DNA of 64,000 bases from Chrysaora quinquecirrha (GCA_014526335.1 JACTAT010000032.1:10174152-10238151); one strand, 5' to 3'; counted from the stretch's first letter, positions 13,567 to 25,813 are shown. Translations and numbers: made by a program. The notes: generated by a model not told the origin, from the sequence alone.

Positions 13567-16137
13567 AAGGGTTCAGAATTCGAGGTACATGTGGAACCTG
13601 ATACACTTACCAATTTGATACGTATCACTACAAATCAGGTATATTTAAATCCGATACGATGTGAATTCGTTATCGCATGAAGTGTTCTCAGGTCCCTCAG
13701 GGCTTAGTGTTTAGTCTCTTTTGAACTTTTCATTTTGTGATAATGTTTCCAAAATTTATTTCTTGATTTCCTACGCATTAAAGTTGTTGGCAAAACGATA
13801 ATCAATTCAGTTTTATAGATCAAAACCATTTTGCAGGCTTACGAAATATTGTTTAAACTTAATAAATTTCCTGCGACTCACTCATTTTTATCAATTTATC
13901 TTGACGCATGTCAATTATTTTATTTGAATAGAATCCCATCATGCAGCATGTTTTCCAGCGGTACCAGGAGGAAGAACCTCTCCTCAAAAATCATTAGTTT
14001 CTGCAAGGCCTCATACTCAAGCTTCTGGGAAAACTTACCAGGTTATCAAATCAAAGCAAATACAGTGTAATCAGCCCCTTATTGGTTGGTCAAATCAAGC
14101 TTCAAACTCTGGAACAACGGAAGGTAGGATTCTAATTCCGTAAATTTTTTTACTTCACCCAATTGTCATTAGCTACAATGTGGCTTTGCCCTCCTGCGTT
14201 CAAGCATTTTGGTCACTGTGCGTTGGTTATGCTAGCATATTGGTTATGCAGTAGTATACATTCATTTTTTTCAAGAGACTTTCAAAGCGAGGAGAGTTTC
14301 TAGGTATTGAAATAGGCATTGCAAATAACATATATGTTGTAGTTTCTTTACCTATCCCCAATATCAAAACTTAAATTGACCACTCATGCCTTTTTCATAC
14401 CGGTACCTCTGCTGTTTGATATTGTTATCTAAACGTTTCATTTTTAGGATGCGCTACAACGTCAAGTATTAGAAACAGACCGAGAACTGTAAGATCAATT
14501 CATTAGCTCTACCAAAATTCAAACTTATTAGTCAATACTTCATGCTCTTCAACCTTGACACGTTCAAGTTTTCTTACCAATTCGAGGTGCATTTCTATAT
14601 ACATATGGGTAGTCCAGAAGCCAAACAGGTCCCCCAAGCTAGCCAACCCGAAGAAGACGTTACCGAAATTCGCTCTCTCAAATATTTTTAAGTATGACCT
14701 TCGATGTTTCCACAGTAATCAATTCAGCTCTGAAATTTTTTGCAAGTTCAAAATTTTACGGGTTTCTCGCCTTTCCTCCTATGTGTAACAATGTTGCTTG
14801 GCAGACGTCTTGTTAAAATTTTCGAACAAAAAACTTCCGTAGTTGATAATGCAAACGCGAACCGTTGCAGGAATAAGATTTCGACGACAGGGGAAGTGGA
14901 AGCCTAGTAAAGAAAGGTGGCAAGCGATTAGAATCTTTCATTTGTTTTCATATATGAATCAAACATATTCGAGGCTATGAATCTGTTTCTGATGCTGCCC
15001 AATTTCAAGGTGTTTGTTATTTGATATTAAGAGAAGAAATTTTTGGGTGAAGAAAGAATTTGGACTCGAAAACACACTAAGAATTTGGAATTTCCTTTTG
15101 CAAATCAGTATCTTTTAGACCCTTCTTACACAGCGCGGGATTTATTTAATCCGCATTAAATTATTCCAGTTCGGTTTGTGTTCACACATAGGTAAAACTT
15201 GTGAAAACTTCTCACACTTTGACTGAATAATTTAGCAATGAAAGGAACTTAATAACTTAAAAAGTCCAGATACAAGCGTTTACACTGTGGACAAAACCAG
15301 GTGAACTAATTTCATCCACTTTCCCGAGCACTTTCCAACGTGAACTAATTTTGTTCGGATAGCCCTACTAAAGTTCCTGTGGATAGCCCTGGTGTAGTGT
15401 AATCGCGAGCCCCATCCAAACGAGTTTTAATCCGGATTCAATTTAATCGGCACAGTGTAAACGGGTTCTTACACCGTTTCTTCCTTCCAAGGTTTTTTCT
15501 CCGATAAATTAGCGTTTTGGGAATCTATAGACTCTAAAGCTTGTTGCTAGAATAAATAAAAACCTCATTTGCCTGCCTAGTTATAACTTCATTTCCTTTA
15601 TTCCTTTCTTTTGCTATTTCAGGTTACCGCAAGATTGAAAAAGAAGATTTCAGATACTTTATTGACCGATTTAGATCCTGCAGAAATGGTGTAGATTATT
15701 ATACTATGCTTCATTTGCCTTTATGGGTGTTTTTATTAAATGTTTGAAAGCTTTCTTGTGTTGTTATAAACGTAACTGTGTTTTCTTTATACTCGTACTC
15801 TTTCCTGTCGGGCAATACTTTCGTAATTATGGGCTCTTCCTTAACACTTAGCTTTTTCTTTTCCAACTCGCACTGCGTCCTATCATTAATTTCTGTGTTA
15901 ATGAATTCATTTCCTTATTTCTCATCGCGTTTTTGCTTTCACATTTGCAACATTCATTCCATTTATAGACCACTAGCTACATAATCCTAAATGAGATCTG
16001 AAACGCCAAAATGAATTTCTTAATGAAAGTAGAACCCATGAGAAATATAATGTTTCTTTTTCTAATTTTGAAAATATTTCAACCAGTCTTGGAGCTATGA
16101 GCAATCGAAGTTTGAGGAATTGGCCGCTTCCGAATTG
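13567..16137 (+). CDS. Candidate exons of coiled-coil gene in duplication unit 1
   Basis: Candidate exons: 13567-13638 (KGSEFEVHVEPDTLTNLIR), 13932-14123, 14448-14488, 14613-14691, 15623-15688 (VTARLKKKISDTLL) and 16087-16137 (SWSYEQSKFEELAASEL). The first and the last two are clean phase-0 exons. The 13932-14123 and 14448-14488 pair can be read in two ways. One frame is stop-free and Ser/Thr/Pro/Gln-rich. The other reads coiled-coil-like (MQHVFQRYQEEEPLLKNH ... LEQRKDALQRQVLETDREL) but has one TAG near 13995. The exon at 14613 reads PEAKQVPQASQPEEDVTEIR and ends in TAA at its own donor. The 3' half of the gene is therefore uncertain: part may be decayed or alternatively spliced. It is inferred to continue the gene at 105-12694 by strand and exon style. 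Confidence 0.45.
13837..14070 (+). other. Open frame overlapping candidate exon, likely not coding
   Basis: A frame starting at an AG acceptor-like site (ttttgcag, 13836) runs to a stop after 14067 and is repeated at 18865-19098. It has no domain and no plausible donor in phase with the exon at 13932. It is recorded only as an alternative to the exon model. Confidence 0.15.
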
Positions 16138-16390
16138 GTAAGCCATTTCCGAAGGCCTCAGACAAAGTTTTGACCTCGCAGATACTGTAACGAAGCACGA
16201 CGACAAACGAAAAACAACACGTTTTCCATATATTTTCTTTAAACAACGCTAAACGACAAATATTTCGTCATATAATTAAATTCTCCAAAAATATTAATCT
16301 GTCTCCAAAAAACTACTTCAAAAAACTTCTTCCTGTCTTTAAAACCACACAAAACAAAAGGAACGACGAGGGGGTAACTTCCTCACAATA

Positions 16391-16800
16391 GACCATTTCA
16401 ACTAGGGGCCTCGTTTTCAAAAAATTTGAAAATTAGGTCATAGAGAAATTTCGACCTCAGATTCGAGTTAAGCACCTTCTTTCTAGTCTTGAGGCAAAGT
16501 TTTTTGCTTCTAGTCCTTAAGATATTGATTTTATAGGTGTTAAAAGTTTGAAATTCTATAAAGGATTTGACCGTGAAAAATTGCTGGGGTGAAATTTTAC
16601 ACCCTCAATCATTTTGCATGGTCAAATCCCTTATAAATCTTCAAACTTTTAATCGCTATAGAATCTGCATCGTAAGGCATAGAAGCGTAAAAATTTGCCT
16701 CAACACTAAAAAGAAAGAGCTGAATTCGAATCTGAAGTCAAAATTTCTCTGTGACCTAATTTTCAATTTTTTTAAAACGAGGCCCTTAGTTGAAATGGTC
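16391..16800. mobile_element. Foldback MITE, copy 2 (TA-flanked)
   Basis: 410 bp, flanked by TA at 16389-16390 and 16801-16802. The inverted ends read GACCATTTCAACTA followed by GGGCCTCGTTTT. The internal structure is the same near-palindrome as at 9196-9609. The TA flanks fit the Tc1/mariner superfamily, but no transposase is present. Confidence 0.75.
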
Positions 16801-16908
16801 TATACCTTGTTTCGTGTCATTTCATCATTTGCTGATCGAGTGCCTGGAGCATATGTATTTTATCAAGCTGTTTGTTAAAATATAATTGGCTTTAAAACAT
16901 CTTTAAAA

Positions 16909-17073
16909 CATGGAGTATGGAATCATGGAGTGGAATCATGGATTGACGTGGAATGGCATGGAATAACATGGAATGACATGGAATGGCATGAAATGGCATG
17001 GAATGGCATGGAATGACATGTGCGGATGGGTGGAGAGGCATGGAAAGTCTTGGAATGATGGAGTGGAATGACA
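16909..17073. repeat. 10-bp minisatellite, GGAATGNCAT type
   Basis: About a dozen degenerate copies of tggaatggca, tggaataaca or tggaatgaca in tandem. It is repeated in the second duplication unit at about 21934-22098. Confidence 0.8.
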
Positions 17074-18251
17074 GATAATATATAATGATGTAATAACAAA
17101 TTTACTCAAATCAAAAAGTGATTTCTCCATTCAAATAGGAATAAAGGTACAGTCTGCACAGGAAATTATGTTAAGGACACAGGACCACTATCATTGATTT
17201 GATACCTTGTAAACATCTGACATGCTAATGGAAGCGTTTTCTGCATTAAATATCCATGTTTAGGTTTGCCAATTCAAGGTGGGGGATAGATTATGTCAGT
17301 TAGACAGAGACATTTTCGCGATGGCAAAGCGTTGTCAAATGATCCACGTCTTAAAGGTCTAAAGCAACAAAATGGCAATATAAGCTAATTGGACTTATAC
17401 AATATGTGAGCATGAGGTAGATGAATTCTAAATAATCATTCAAATCCATTAAAGAATGGCAATAAAGAACAAAAGAATACACCAAAAAATGCAATGTGAT
17501 TATACAGTCATGACGCAATAGTAATTATTTCAACCATATCAATATTTTAGACAAATATGGAATGATTAATTTTTTAAACAGATAATTCGTTGACAGGGCT
17601 TTTTGCACTTGTTCTGATGAAAACCTTTTAGTGACACGTTGTTTCGTTTGTTGGAAGCAACGCCGATTTTATTATTTTTACTAGTGAAAAATCACTTATA
17701 AATCATAGTTTGTTGTGGCATATATGGCAAATATTGACAGAAAGGAAATTTAGACATAATGATGAAAACGCTCATGGGCCAATTTCTACATTTATTTTTG
17801 CGAATACAATGTCTCTAGAATTATGCAAGAACAAAGCTAGACAAGAAATAAAACAATCAACTACAACAAAAGGACAATGACGGAAACAATTAATTTTTAA
17901 CAGCATCAACCATGGTACAGTACCATGTTATTATGCTGCTAAATAGAAGACACACCAAAAGCGAAAATGTCAAAATCGTATAAAATAGTTCTCATTTAAT
18001 GATGTTAGCGTATTGGCGGTCATAGGTCTGCGGTATATGGCCCAAATCTGATGTCAATGGTCCTGGGACCGGGTTTTAGCGTCCAAAATTTAGTGTAAAC
18101 ATTTTTAAGTGGATCCGTCAATCATCAGTCAAAGACCAGACACAGCGATGACTGACTTCCTTGCGCACGTGCTCCAGCTGGTAAAAATTCGGTTTTCAAA
18201 AAGTTCATAACTGCAATTCGTGTTCCATAGGCTTAAAAACATAAAGATCTT

Positions 18252-18443
18252 TTGTCTGAAGTAGAGAAATTTGACTGGAACAACCTTAGTGATTTTAGGA
18301 AGATTGGCGATGGGAGCTACGGATTCGTGGATTTTGCAAAATACAACGGTGCTCAGCTAGATGTAATCGCAAAACAGCCATTTCAAATCGTTGGAAATGA
18401 AAAACAATTTGCAAAAGAAGCGCTTTTAACTGAACTAGTATAA
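18252..18443 (+). pseudogene. Truncated kinase N-lobe at duplication junction
   Basis: This is the unit-1 copy of the kinase start. It holds the glycine loop IGDGSYGFV and the VIAK lysine motif, then after KQFAKE the frame runs across the duplication join into ALLTELV and a stop. It lacks subdomains III-XI and cannot be a working kinase. The text matches 23279-23447 exactly where compared. No ATG opens the frame; the first in-frame codons follow a TAA, so it was probably an internal or 3' exon. Confidence 0.85.
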
Positions 18444-18594
18444 AAAGTTTGAGTTACTTTCGGATGAAATAATTCTTTATATCAGTGTATTTTGAAAGCG
18501 AACCAAGGGAAGCCATTAGCAAAGATTACGATAGAGATGAGATAGTTATGAATCTTCTAAATCCTTTTACTAAATTTTCCGTCCATTAAAACAG

Positions 18595-21162
18595 AAGGGT
18601 TCAGAATTCGAGGTACATGTGGAACCTGATACACTTACCAATTTGATACGTATCACTACAAATCAGGTATATTTAAATCCGATACGATGTGAATTCGTTA
18701 TCGCATGAAGTGTTCTCAGGTCCCTCAGGGCTTAGTGTTTAGTCTCTTTTGAACTTTTCATTTTGTGATAATGTTTCCAAAATTTATTTCTTGATTTCCT
18801 ACGCATTAAAGTTGTTGGCAAAACGATAATCAATTCAGTTTTATAGATCAAAACCATTTTGCAGGCTTACGAAATATTGTTTAAACTTAATAAATTTCCT
18901 GCGACTCACTCATTTTTATCAATTTATCTTGACGCATGTCAATTATTTTATTTGAATAGAATCCCATCATGCAGCATGTTTTCCAGCGGTACCAGGAGGA
19001 AGAACCTCTCCTCAAAAATCATTAGTTTCTGCAAGGCCTCATACTCAAGCTTCTGGGAAAACTTACCAGGTTATCAAATCAAAGCAAATACAGTGTAATC
19101 AGCCCCTTATTGGTTGGTCAAATCAAGCTTCAAACTCTGGAACAACGGAAGGTAGGATTCTAATTCCGTAAATTTTTTTACTTCACCCAATTGTCATTAG
19201 CTACAATGTGGCTTTGCCCTCCTGCGTTCAAGCATTTTGGTCACTGTGCGTTGGTTATGCTAGCATATTGGTTATGCAGTAGTATACATTCATTTTTTTC
19301 AAGAGACTTTCAAAGCGAGGAGAGTTTCTAGGTATTGAAATAGGCATTGCAAATAACATATATGTTGTAGTTTCTTTACCTATCCCCAATATCAAAACTT
19401 AAATTGACCACTCATGCCTTTTTCATACCGGTACCTCTGCTGTTTGATATTGTTATCTAAACGTTTCATTTTTAGGATGCGCTACAACGTCAAGTATTAG
19501 AAACAGACCGAGAACTGTAAGATCAATTCATTAGCTCTACCAAAATTCAAACTTATTAGTCAATACTTCATGCTCTTCAACCTTGACACGTTCAAGTTTT
19601 CTTACCAATTCGAGGTGCATTTCTATATACATATGGGTAGTCCAGAAGCCAAACAGGTCCCCCAAGCTAGCCAACCCGAAGAAGACGTTACCGAAATTCG
19701 CTCTCTCAAATATTTTTAAGTATGACCTTCGATGTTTCCACAGTAATCAATTCAGCTCTGAAATTTTTTGCAAGTTCAAAATTTTACGGGTTTCTCGCCT
19801 TTCCTCCTATGTGTAACAATGTTGCTTGGCAGACGTCTTGTTAAAATTTTCGAACAAAAAACTTCCGTAGTTGATAATGCAAACGCGAACCGTTGCAGGA
19901 ATAAGATTTCGACGACAGGGAAGTGGAAGCCTAGTAAAGAAAGGTGGCAAGCGATTAGAATCTTTCATTTGTTTTCATATATGAATCAAACATATTCGAG
20001 GCTATGAATCTGTTTCTGATGCTGCCCAATTTCAAGGTGTTTGTTATTTGATATTAAGAGAAGAAATTTTTGGGTGAAGAAAGAATTTGGACTCGAAAAC
20101 ACACTAAGAATTTGGAATTTCCTTTTGCAAATCAGTATCTTTTAGACCCTTTTTACACAGCGCGGGATTTATTTAATCCGCATTAAATTATTCCAGTTCG
20201 GTTTGTGTTCACACATAGGTAAAACTTGTGAAAACTTCTCACACTTTGACTGAATAATTTAGCAATGAAAGGAACTTAATAACTTAAAAAGTCCAGATAC
20301 AAGCGTTTACACTGTGGACAAAACCAGGTGAACTAATTTCATCCACTTTCCCGAGCACTTTCCAACGTGAACTAATTTTGTTCGGATAGCCCTACTAAAG
20401 TTCCTGTGGATAGCCCTGGTGTAGTGTAATCGCGAGCCCCATCCAAACGAGTTTTAATCCGGATTCAATTTAATCGGCACAGTGTAAACGGGTTCTTACA
20501 CCGTTTCTTCCTTCCAAGGTTTTTTCTCCGATAAATTAGCGTTTTGGGAATCTATAGACTCTAAAGCTTGTTGCTAGAATAAATAAAAACCTCATTTGCC
20601 TGCCTAGTTATAACTTCATTTCCTTTATTCCTTTCTTTTGCTATTTCAGGTTACCGCAAGATTGAAAAAGAAGATTTCAGATACTTTATTGACCGATTTA
20701 GATCCTGCAGAAATGGTGTAGATTATTATACTATGCTTCATTTGCCTTTATGGGTGTTTTTATTAAATGTTTGAAAGCTTTCTTGTGTTGTTATAAACGT
20801 AACTGTGTTTTCTTTATACTCGTACTCTTTCCTGTCGGGCAATACTTTCGTAATTATGGGCTCTTCCTTAACACTTAGCTTTTCTTTTCCAACTCGCACT
20901 GCGTCCTATCATTAATTTCTGTGTTAATGAATTCATTTCCTTATTTCTCATCGCGTTTTTGCTTTCACATTTGCAACATTCATTCCATTTATAGACCACT
21001 AGCTACATAATCCTAAATGAGATCTGAAACGCCAAAATGAATTTCTTAATGAAAGTAGAACCCATGAGAAATATAATGTTTCTTTTCTAATTTTGAAAAT
21101 ATTTCAACCAGTCTTGGAGCTATGAGCAATCGAAGTTTGAGGAATTGGCCGCTTCCGAATTG
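18595..21162 (+). CDS. Duplicate copies of the same candidate exons in unit 2
   Basis: Same exon set as at 13567-16137: 18595-18666, 18960-19151, 19476-19516, 14613-type exon near 19641-19719, 20650-20715 and 21112-21162. Exon sequences are unchanged between copies where checked, including the TAG and TAA codons, so those features predate the duplication. If both units are transcribed in one gene, the protein would carry this segment twice, because most exons are phase 0. Confidence 0.42.
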
Positions 21163-21415
21163 GTAAGCCATTTCCGAAGGCCTCAGACAAAGTTTTGACC
21201 TCGCAGATACTGTAACGAAGCACGACGACAAACGAAAAACAACACGTTTTCCATATATTTTCTTTAAACAACGCTAAACGACAAATATTTCGTCATATAA
21301 TTAAATTCTCCAAAAATATTAATCTGTCTCCAAAAAACTACTTCAAAAAACTTCTTCCTGTCTTTAAAACCACACAAAACAAAAGGAACGACGAGGGGGT
21401 AACTTCCTCACAATA

Positions 21416-21825
21416 GACCATTTCAACTAGGGGCCTCGTTTTCAAAAAATTTGAAAATTAGGTCATAGAGAAATTTCGACCTCAGATTCGAGTTAAGCAC
21501 CTTCTTTCTAGTCTTGAGGCAAAGTTTTTTGCTTCTAGTCCTTAAGATATTGATTTTATAGGTGTTAAAAGTTTGAAATTCTATAAAGGATTTGACCGTG
21601 AAAAATTGCTGGGGTGAAATTTTACACCCTCAATCATTTTGCATGGTCAAATCCCTTATAAATCTTCAAACTTTTAATCGCTATAGAATCTGCATCGTAA
21701 GGCATAGAAGCGTAAAAATTTGCCTCAACACTAAAAAGAAAGAGCTGAATTCGAATCTGAAGTCAAAATTTCTCTGTGACCTAATTTTCAATTTTTTTAA
21801 AACGAGGCCCCTAGTTGAAATGGTC
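21416..21825. mobile_element. Foldback MITE, copy 3 (in duplication unit 2)
   Basis: Duplicate of the element at 16391-16800, flanked by TA at 21414-21415 and 21826-21827. It arose through the segmental duplication, not through a separate insertion. Confidence 0.75.
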
Positions 21826-21933
21826 TATACCTTGTTTCGTGTCATTTCATCATTTGCTGATCGATTGCCTGGAGCATATGTATTTTATCAAGCTGTTTGT
21901 TAAAATATAATTGGCTTTAAAACATCTTTAAAA

Positions 21934-22098
21934 CATGGAGTATGGAATCATGGAGTGGAATCATGGATTGACGTGGAATGGCATGGAATAACATGGAATG
22001 ACATGGAATGGCATGAAATGGCATGGAATGGCATGGAATGACATGTGCGGATGGGTGGAAAGGCATGGAAAGTCTTGGAATGATGGAGTGGAATGACA
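21934..22098. repeat. 10-bp minisatellite, second copy
   Basis: Copy in duplication unit 2 of the GGAATGNCAT array at 16909-17073. Confidence 0.78.
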
Positions 22099-23278
22099 GA
22101 TAATATATAATGATGTAATAACAAATTTACTCAAATCAAAAAGTAATTTCTCCATTCAAATAGGAATAAAGGTACAGTCTGCACAGGAAATTATGTTAAG
22201 GACACAGGACCACTATCATTGATTTGATACCTTGTAAACATCTGACATGCTAATGGAAGCGTTTTCTGCATTAAATATCCATGTTTAGGTTTGCCAATTC
22301 AAGGTGGGGGGGGATAGATTATGTCAGTTAGACAGAGACATTTTCGCGATGGCAAAGCGTTGTCAAATGATCCACGTCTTAAAGGTCTAAAGCAACAAAA
22401 TGGCAATATAAGCTAATTGGACTTATACAATATGTGAGCATGAGGTAGATGAATTCTAAATAATCATTCAAATCCATTAAAGAATGGCAATAAAGAACAA
22501 AAGAATACACCAAAAAATGCAATGTGATTATACAGTCATGACGCAATAGTAATTATTTCAACCATATCAATATTTTAGACAAATATGGAATGATTAATTT
22601 TTTAAACAGATAATTCGTTGACAGGGCTTTTTGCACTTGTTCTGATGAAAACCTTTTAGTGACACGTTGTTTCGTTTGTTGGAAGCAACGCCGATTTTAT
22701 TATTTTTACTAGTGAAAAATCACTTATAAATCATAGTTTGTTGTGGCATATATGGCAAATATTGACAGAAAGGAAATTTAGACATAATGATGAAAACGCT
22801 CATGGGCCAATTTCTACATTTATTTTTGCGAATACAATGTCTCTAGAATTATGCAAGAACAAAGCTAGACAAGAAATAAAACAATCAACTACAACAAAAG
22901 GACAATGACGGAAACAATTAATTTTTAACAGCATCAACCATGGTACAGTACCATGTTATTATGCTGCTAAATAGAAGACACACCAAAAGCGAAAATGTCA
23001 AAATCGTATAAAATAGTTCTCATTTAATGATGTTAGCGTATTGGCGGTCATAGGTCTGCGGTATATGGCCCAAATCTGATGTCAATGGTCCTGGGACCGG
23101 GTTTTAGCGTCCAAAATTTAGTGTAAACATTTTAAGTGGATCCGTCAATCATCAGTCAAAGACCAGACACAGCGATGACTGACTTCCTTGCGCACGTGCT
23201 CCAGCTGGTAAAAATTCGGTTTTCAAAAAGTTCATAACTGCAATTCGTGTTCCATAGGCTTAAAAACATAAAGATCTT

Positions 23279-24182
23279 TTGTCTGAAGTAGAGAAATTTG
23301 ACTGGAACAACCTTAGTGATTTTAGGAAGATTGGCGATGGGAGCTACGGATTCGTGGATTTTGCAAAATACAACGGTGCTCAGCTAGATGTAATCGCAAA
23401 ACAGCCATTTCAAATCGTTGGAAATGAAAAACAATTTGCAAAAGAAGGCCGTCTGAGTGCATACAGCAAAGAAATTTCGTCAAACTCATTGCTGTATGCA
23501 CAAGTCCTACATATGCTTTGATGCAAGAATGCGTTGCCTTTTCCTTTTAGCCATCAGGGGACAGACAGCACTGTTGTTAGCTCTCCCTTCGACTTTCTAA
23601 GCCATGCAGATTCTATGTTTGACTTTGCAGGCTTTGAAAGCGTGCCTATTGTAGCATTGCATGATATAATAGATGGGGTTGCTTTCCTGCATGAAAAAAT
23701 ATTGCTCACAGAAATCTGAAGCCAGATAATATACTCGTAAGCAACCAACACTACACAGATATTTCAGAACTTGATTTTCATGAACAATGGACATCTGGAA
23801 CATTAAAAAACCCATTGTGTGTAAGTTAACAGATTTTTGTGAAAGTCGCTCAGCTGTGATTCAGACAAATACGTTACTTTCATCGCGAATAACAAACCTT
23901 GATAGGGGAAGCCCCGCTTATATGTCACCTGAAATCCTTCTTCTGGATAGGAAGACCCAGTTTGCCTCTATTTCTGATTTGAAATCAGTGGACATGTGGG
24001 CGTTGGGCATGGTGCTGTTCAATTTGCTTGATCTATCAAACAAGTATCCTTATCATAAAGAAATTGAAAATGATTCCAGTGTCGGTCCTTTTAAGCCCGC
24101 CAGAGAGGCATTTGTTGACTTTATACGAAAAAATGTAAGACCACCAAAGCCAAAGTATGAGATACTCCAGGCCACCAGTTAG
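23279..24182 (+). pseudogene. Protein kinase pseudogene
   Basis: Kinase subdomains appear in order in one uninterrupted stretch: glycine loop GDGSYG (23333-23350), VIAK lysine (23390-23401), a hinge-like ALMQECVAF, IIDGVAFLHEK, the catalytic loop as HRNLKPDN (23707-23730), the DFG position as DFC (23832-23840), the activation-segment end GSPAYMSPE and SVDMWALGMVLF. The reading frame changes after KQFAKE (about 23450), again near 23540 and again near 23705, and there is a TGA at 23519. The catalytic Asp of HRD is Asn and the DFG Gly is Cys, both normally disabling. The C-lobe ends at a stop soon after ILQATS, shorter than a full domain. I recall similar multicopy kinases in cnidarians, but this was not verified. 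It may be the 3' part of the upstream gene or an independent intronless copy. Confidence 0.85.
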
Positions 24183-24354
24183 AACAAAATATTGCATCTG
24201 CATCTGTTTGGTATTTCATTAATGACTCCCTGTGTTGAGAGCGTGGACATTTCACTATATAGAAAAGACTTGCTGCGCAATAAAAGGCTTTCGCGTAACG
24301 TAGTCGTTGTAGTGGGGGAGCTTAACACTAGAATCGTGCAAAATGTGATACCAG

Positions 24355-24954
24355 CATGAAACTTGGTAGAAATAGGCAGTTTGATACGCTGAAAAAGATA
24401 GGATGTAGACCCACGCTGAAAAATGCCCCTTTGTTCTATTTTTAGACTGGGGTACTAGCTCCCAGGCCTCTAAAAGGAAAGTTGGAATACCTTTGCTGTA
24501 TATCAAGATAAGAACATGAAACTTGGTAGAAATAGACAGTTTGATATGCTGAAAAAGATAGGATGTAGACCCACGCTGAAAAATACCCCCTTGTTCTATT
24601 TTTAGACTGGGGTACTAGCTCCCAGGCCTCTAAATGGAAAGTTGGAATACCTTTGCTGTATATCAAGATAAGAACATGAAATTTGGTAGAAATAGACAGT
24701 TTGATACGCTGAAAAAGATAGGATGTAGACCCATGCTGAAAAATGCCCCCTTGTTCTATTTTTAGACTTGGGTACTAGCTCCCAGGCCTCTAAAAGGAAA
24801 GTTGGAATACCTTTGCTGTATATCAAGATAAGAACATGAAACTTGGTAGAAAAAGACAGTTTGATGCGCTGAAAAAGATAGGATGGAGACCCACGCTGAA
24901 AAATGCCCCCTTGTTCTATTTTTAGACTTGGGTACTAGCTCCCAGGCCTCTAAA
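24355..24954. repeat. 160-bp tandem repeat array running into assembly gap
   Basis: Units begin with catgaaacttggtaga or a close variant at exactly 24355, 24515, 24675 and 24835, a constant 160-bp period with very few differences. The fourth unit is cut by the N run. Frames on both strands are incidental. Confidence 0.93.
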
Positions 24955-25454
24955 NNNNNNNNNNNNNNNNNNNNNNNNNNNNNNNNNNNNNNNNNNNNNN
25001 NNNNNNNNNNNNNNNNNNNNNNNNNNNNNNNNNNNNNNNNNNNNNNNNNNNNNNNNNNNNNNNNNNNNNNNNNNNNNNNNNNNNNNNNNNNNNNNNNNNN
25101 NNNNNNNNNNNNNNNNNNNNNNNNNNNNNNNNNNNNNNNNNNNNNNNNNNNNNNNNNNNNNNNNNNNNNNNNNNNNNNNNNNNNNNNNNNNNNNNNNNNN
25201 NNNNNNNNNNNNNNNNNNNNNNNNNNNNNNNNNNNNNNNNNNNNNNNNNNNNNNNNNNNNNNNNNNNNNNNNNNNNNNNNNNNNNNNNNNNNNNNNNNNN
25301 NNNNNNNNNNNNNNNNNNNNNNNNNNNNNNNNNNNNNNNNNNNNNNNNNNNNNNNNNNNNNNNNNNNNNNNNNNNNNNNNNNNNNNNNNNNNNNNNNNNN
25401 NNNNNNNNNNNNNNNNNNNNNNNNNNNNNNNNNNNNNNNNNNNNNNNNNNNNNN
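24955..25454. other. Assembly gap (500 N)
   Basis: A run of exactly 500 N directly after the 160-bp array. The round length suggests a placeholder, so the true size is unknown. The gap may hide more repeat units and the missing 3' exons of the minus-strand LRR-ZU5 gene. Confidence 0.99.
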
Positions 25455-25607
25455 AACCTGAAAGCCTAAATCCAGTATGCTCAGTATCCGGTATGAATTT
25501 TGAAAAATATTAATGCTTAAATATATTAAATACATTTTCAGGAAAATTAGAAATATCATATTTGAATACAATAAAGCAGAATATAAAGATATTTCAGGAT
25601 GGCTCAC

Positions 25608-25813
25608 CCTGGCAGTACATCTCTCAAGAAGAGCTGGAAATGTTCCAGGTTCAAAACAACATTTGATTCCGATATCTTCTCCAAACGGATAGAGTTCAGT
25701 TGGTTTTCCATCAAACGCAATATCAAATTGAATTGATTTCAGCACAAGACAAACAACATAGAGTCCTGTCTCTTGAATTTCTGCTTGTGCCAGTTTTCGT
25801 ACTTGTTTTCCAT
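25608..25813 (-). CDS. LRR-ZU5 (PIDD-like) gene, second ZU5-region exon
   Basis: The minus-strand exon follows a good acceptor (ctgctatttcag) and ends at AGG|gtgagc. It begins in phase 1, which joins exactly to the phase-1 end of the exon at 26216-26562, and ends in phase 0. The peptide starts DGKQVRKLAQAEIQETGLYVV, which resembles the end of a first ZU5 domain, then FDGKPTELYPFGEDIGIKC and FEPGTFPALLERCTAR, which could open a second ZU5 or UPA-like domain. In PIDD and UNC5 relatives the position before the aromatic strand is often HFS, the self-cleavage site; here it reads QETG. Later exons, where a death domain would be expected, are not visible and may lie in the gap. Confidence 0.6.

Larger units (their letters stand above)
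13393..18420. repeat. Tandem segmental duplication, unit 1
   Basis: This 5028-bp unit is followed directly by a near-identical copy at 18421-23447. Spot comparison over the full length shows about ten differences, mostly one-base homopolymer indels, so identity is about 99.8%. It contains candidate exons of the upstream gene, a foldback MITE, a GGAATGNCAT minisatellite and, at its right end, the 5' part of a kinase coding segment. The join at 18420/18421 shares the bases AAG with the left edge. Confidence 0.93.
18421..23447. repeat. Tandem segmental duplication, unit 2
   Basis: Second copy of the unit at 13393-18420, same orientation, no spacer. Differences seen include a lost G near 19918, lost T in T-runs near 20882, 21084 and 23131, an extra GG near 22310 and a few substitutions. 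The copy ends where the kinase N-lobe continues into unique sequence (aaagaag, then gccgtctgag). Confidence 0.93.
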
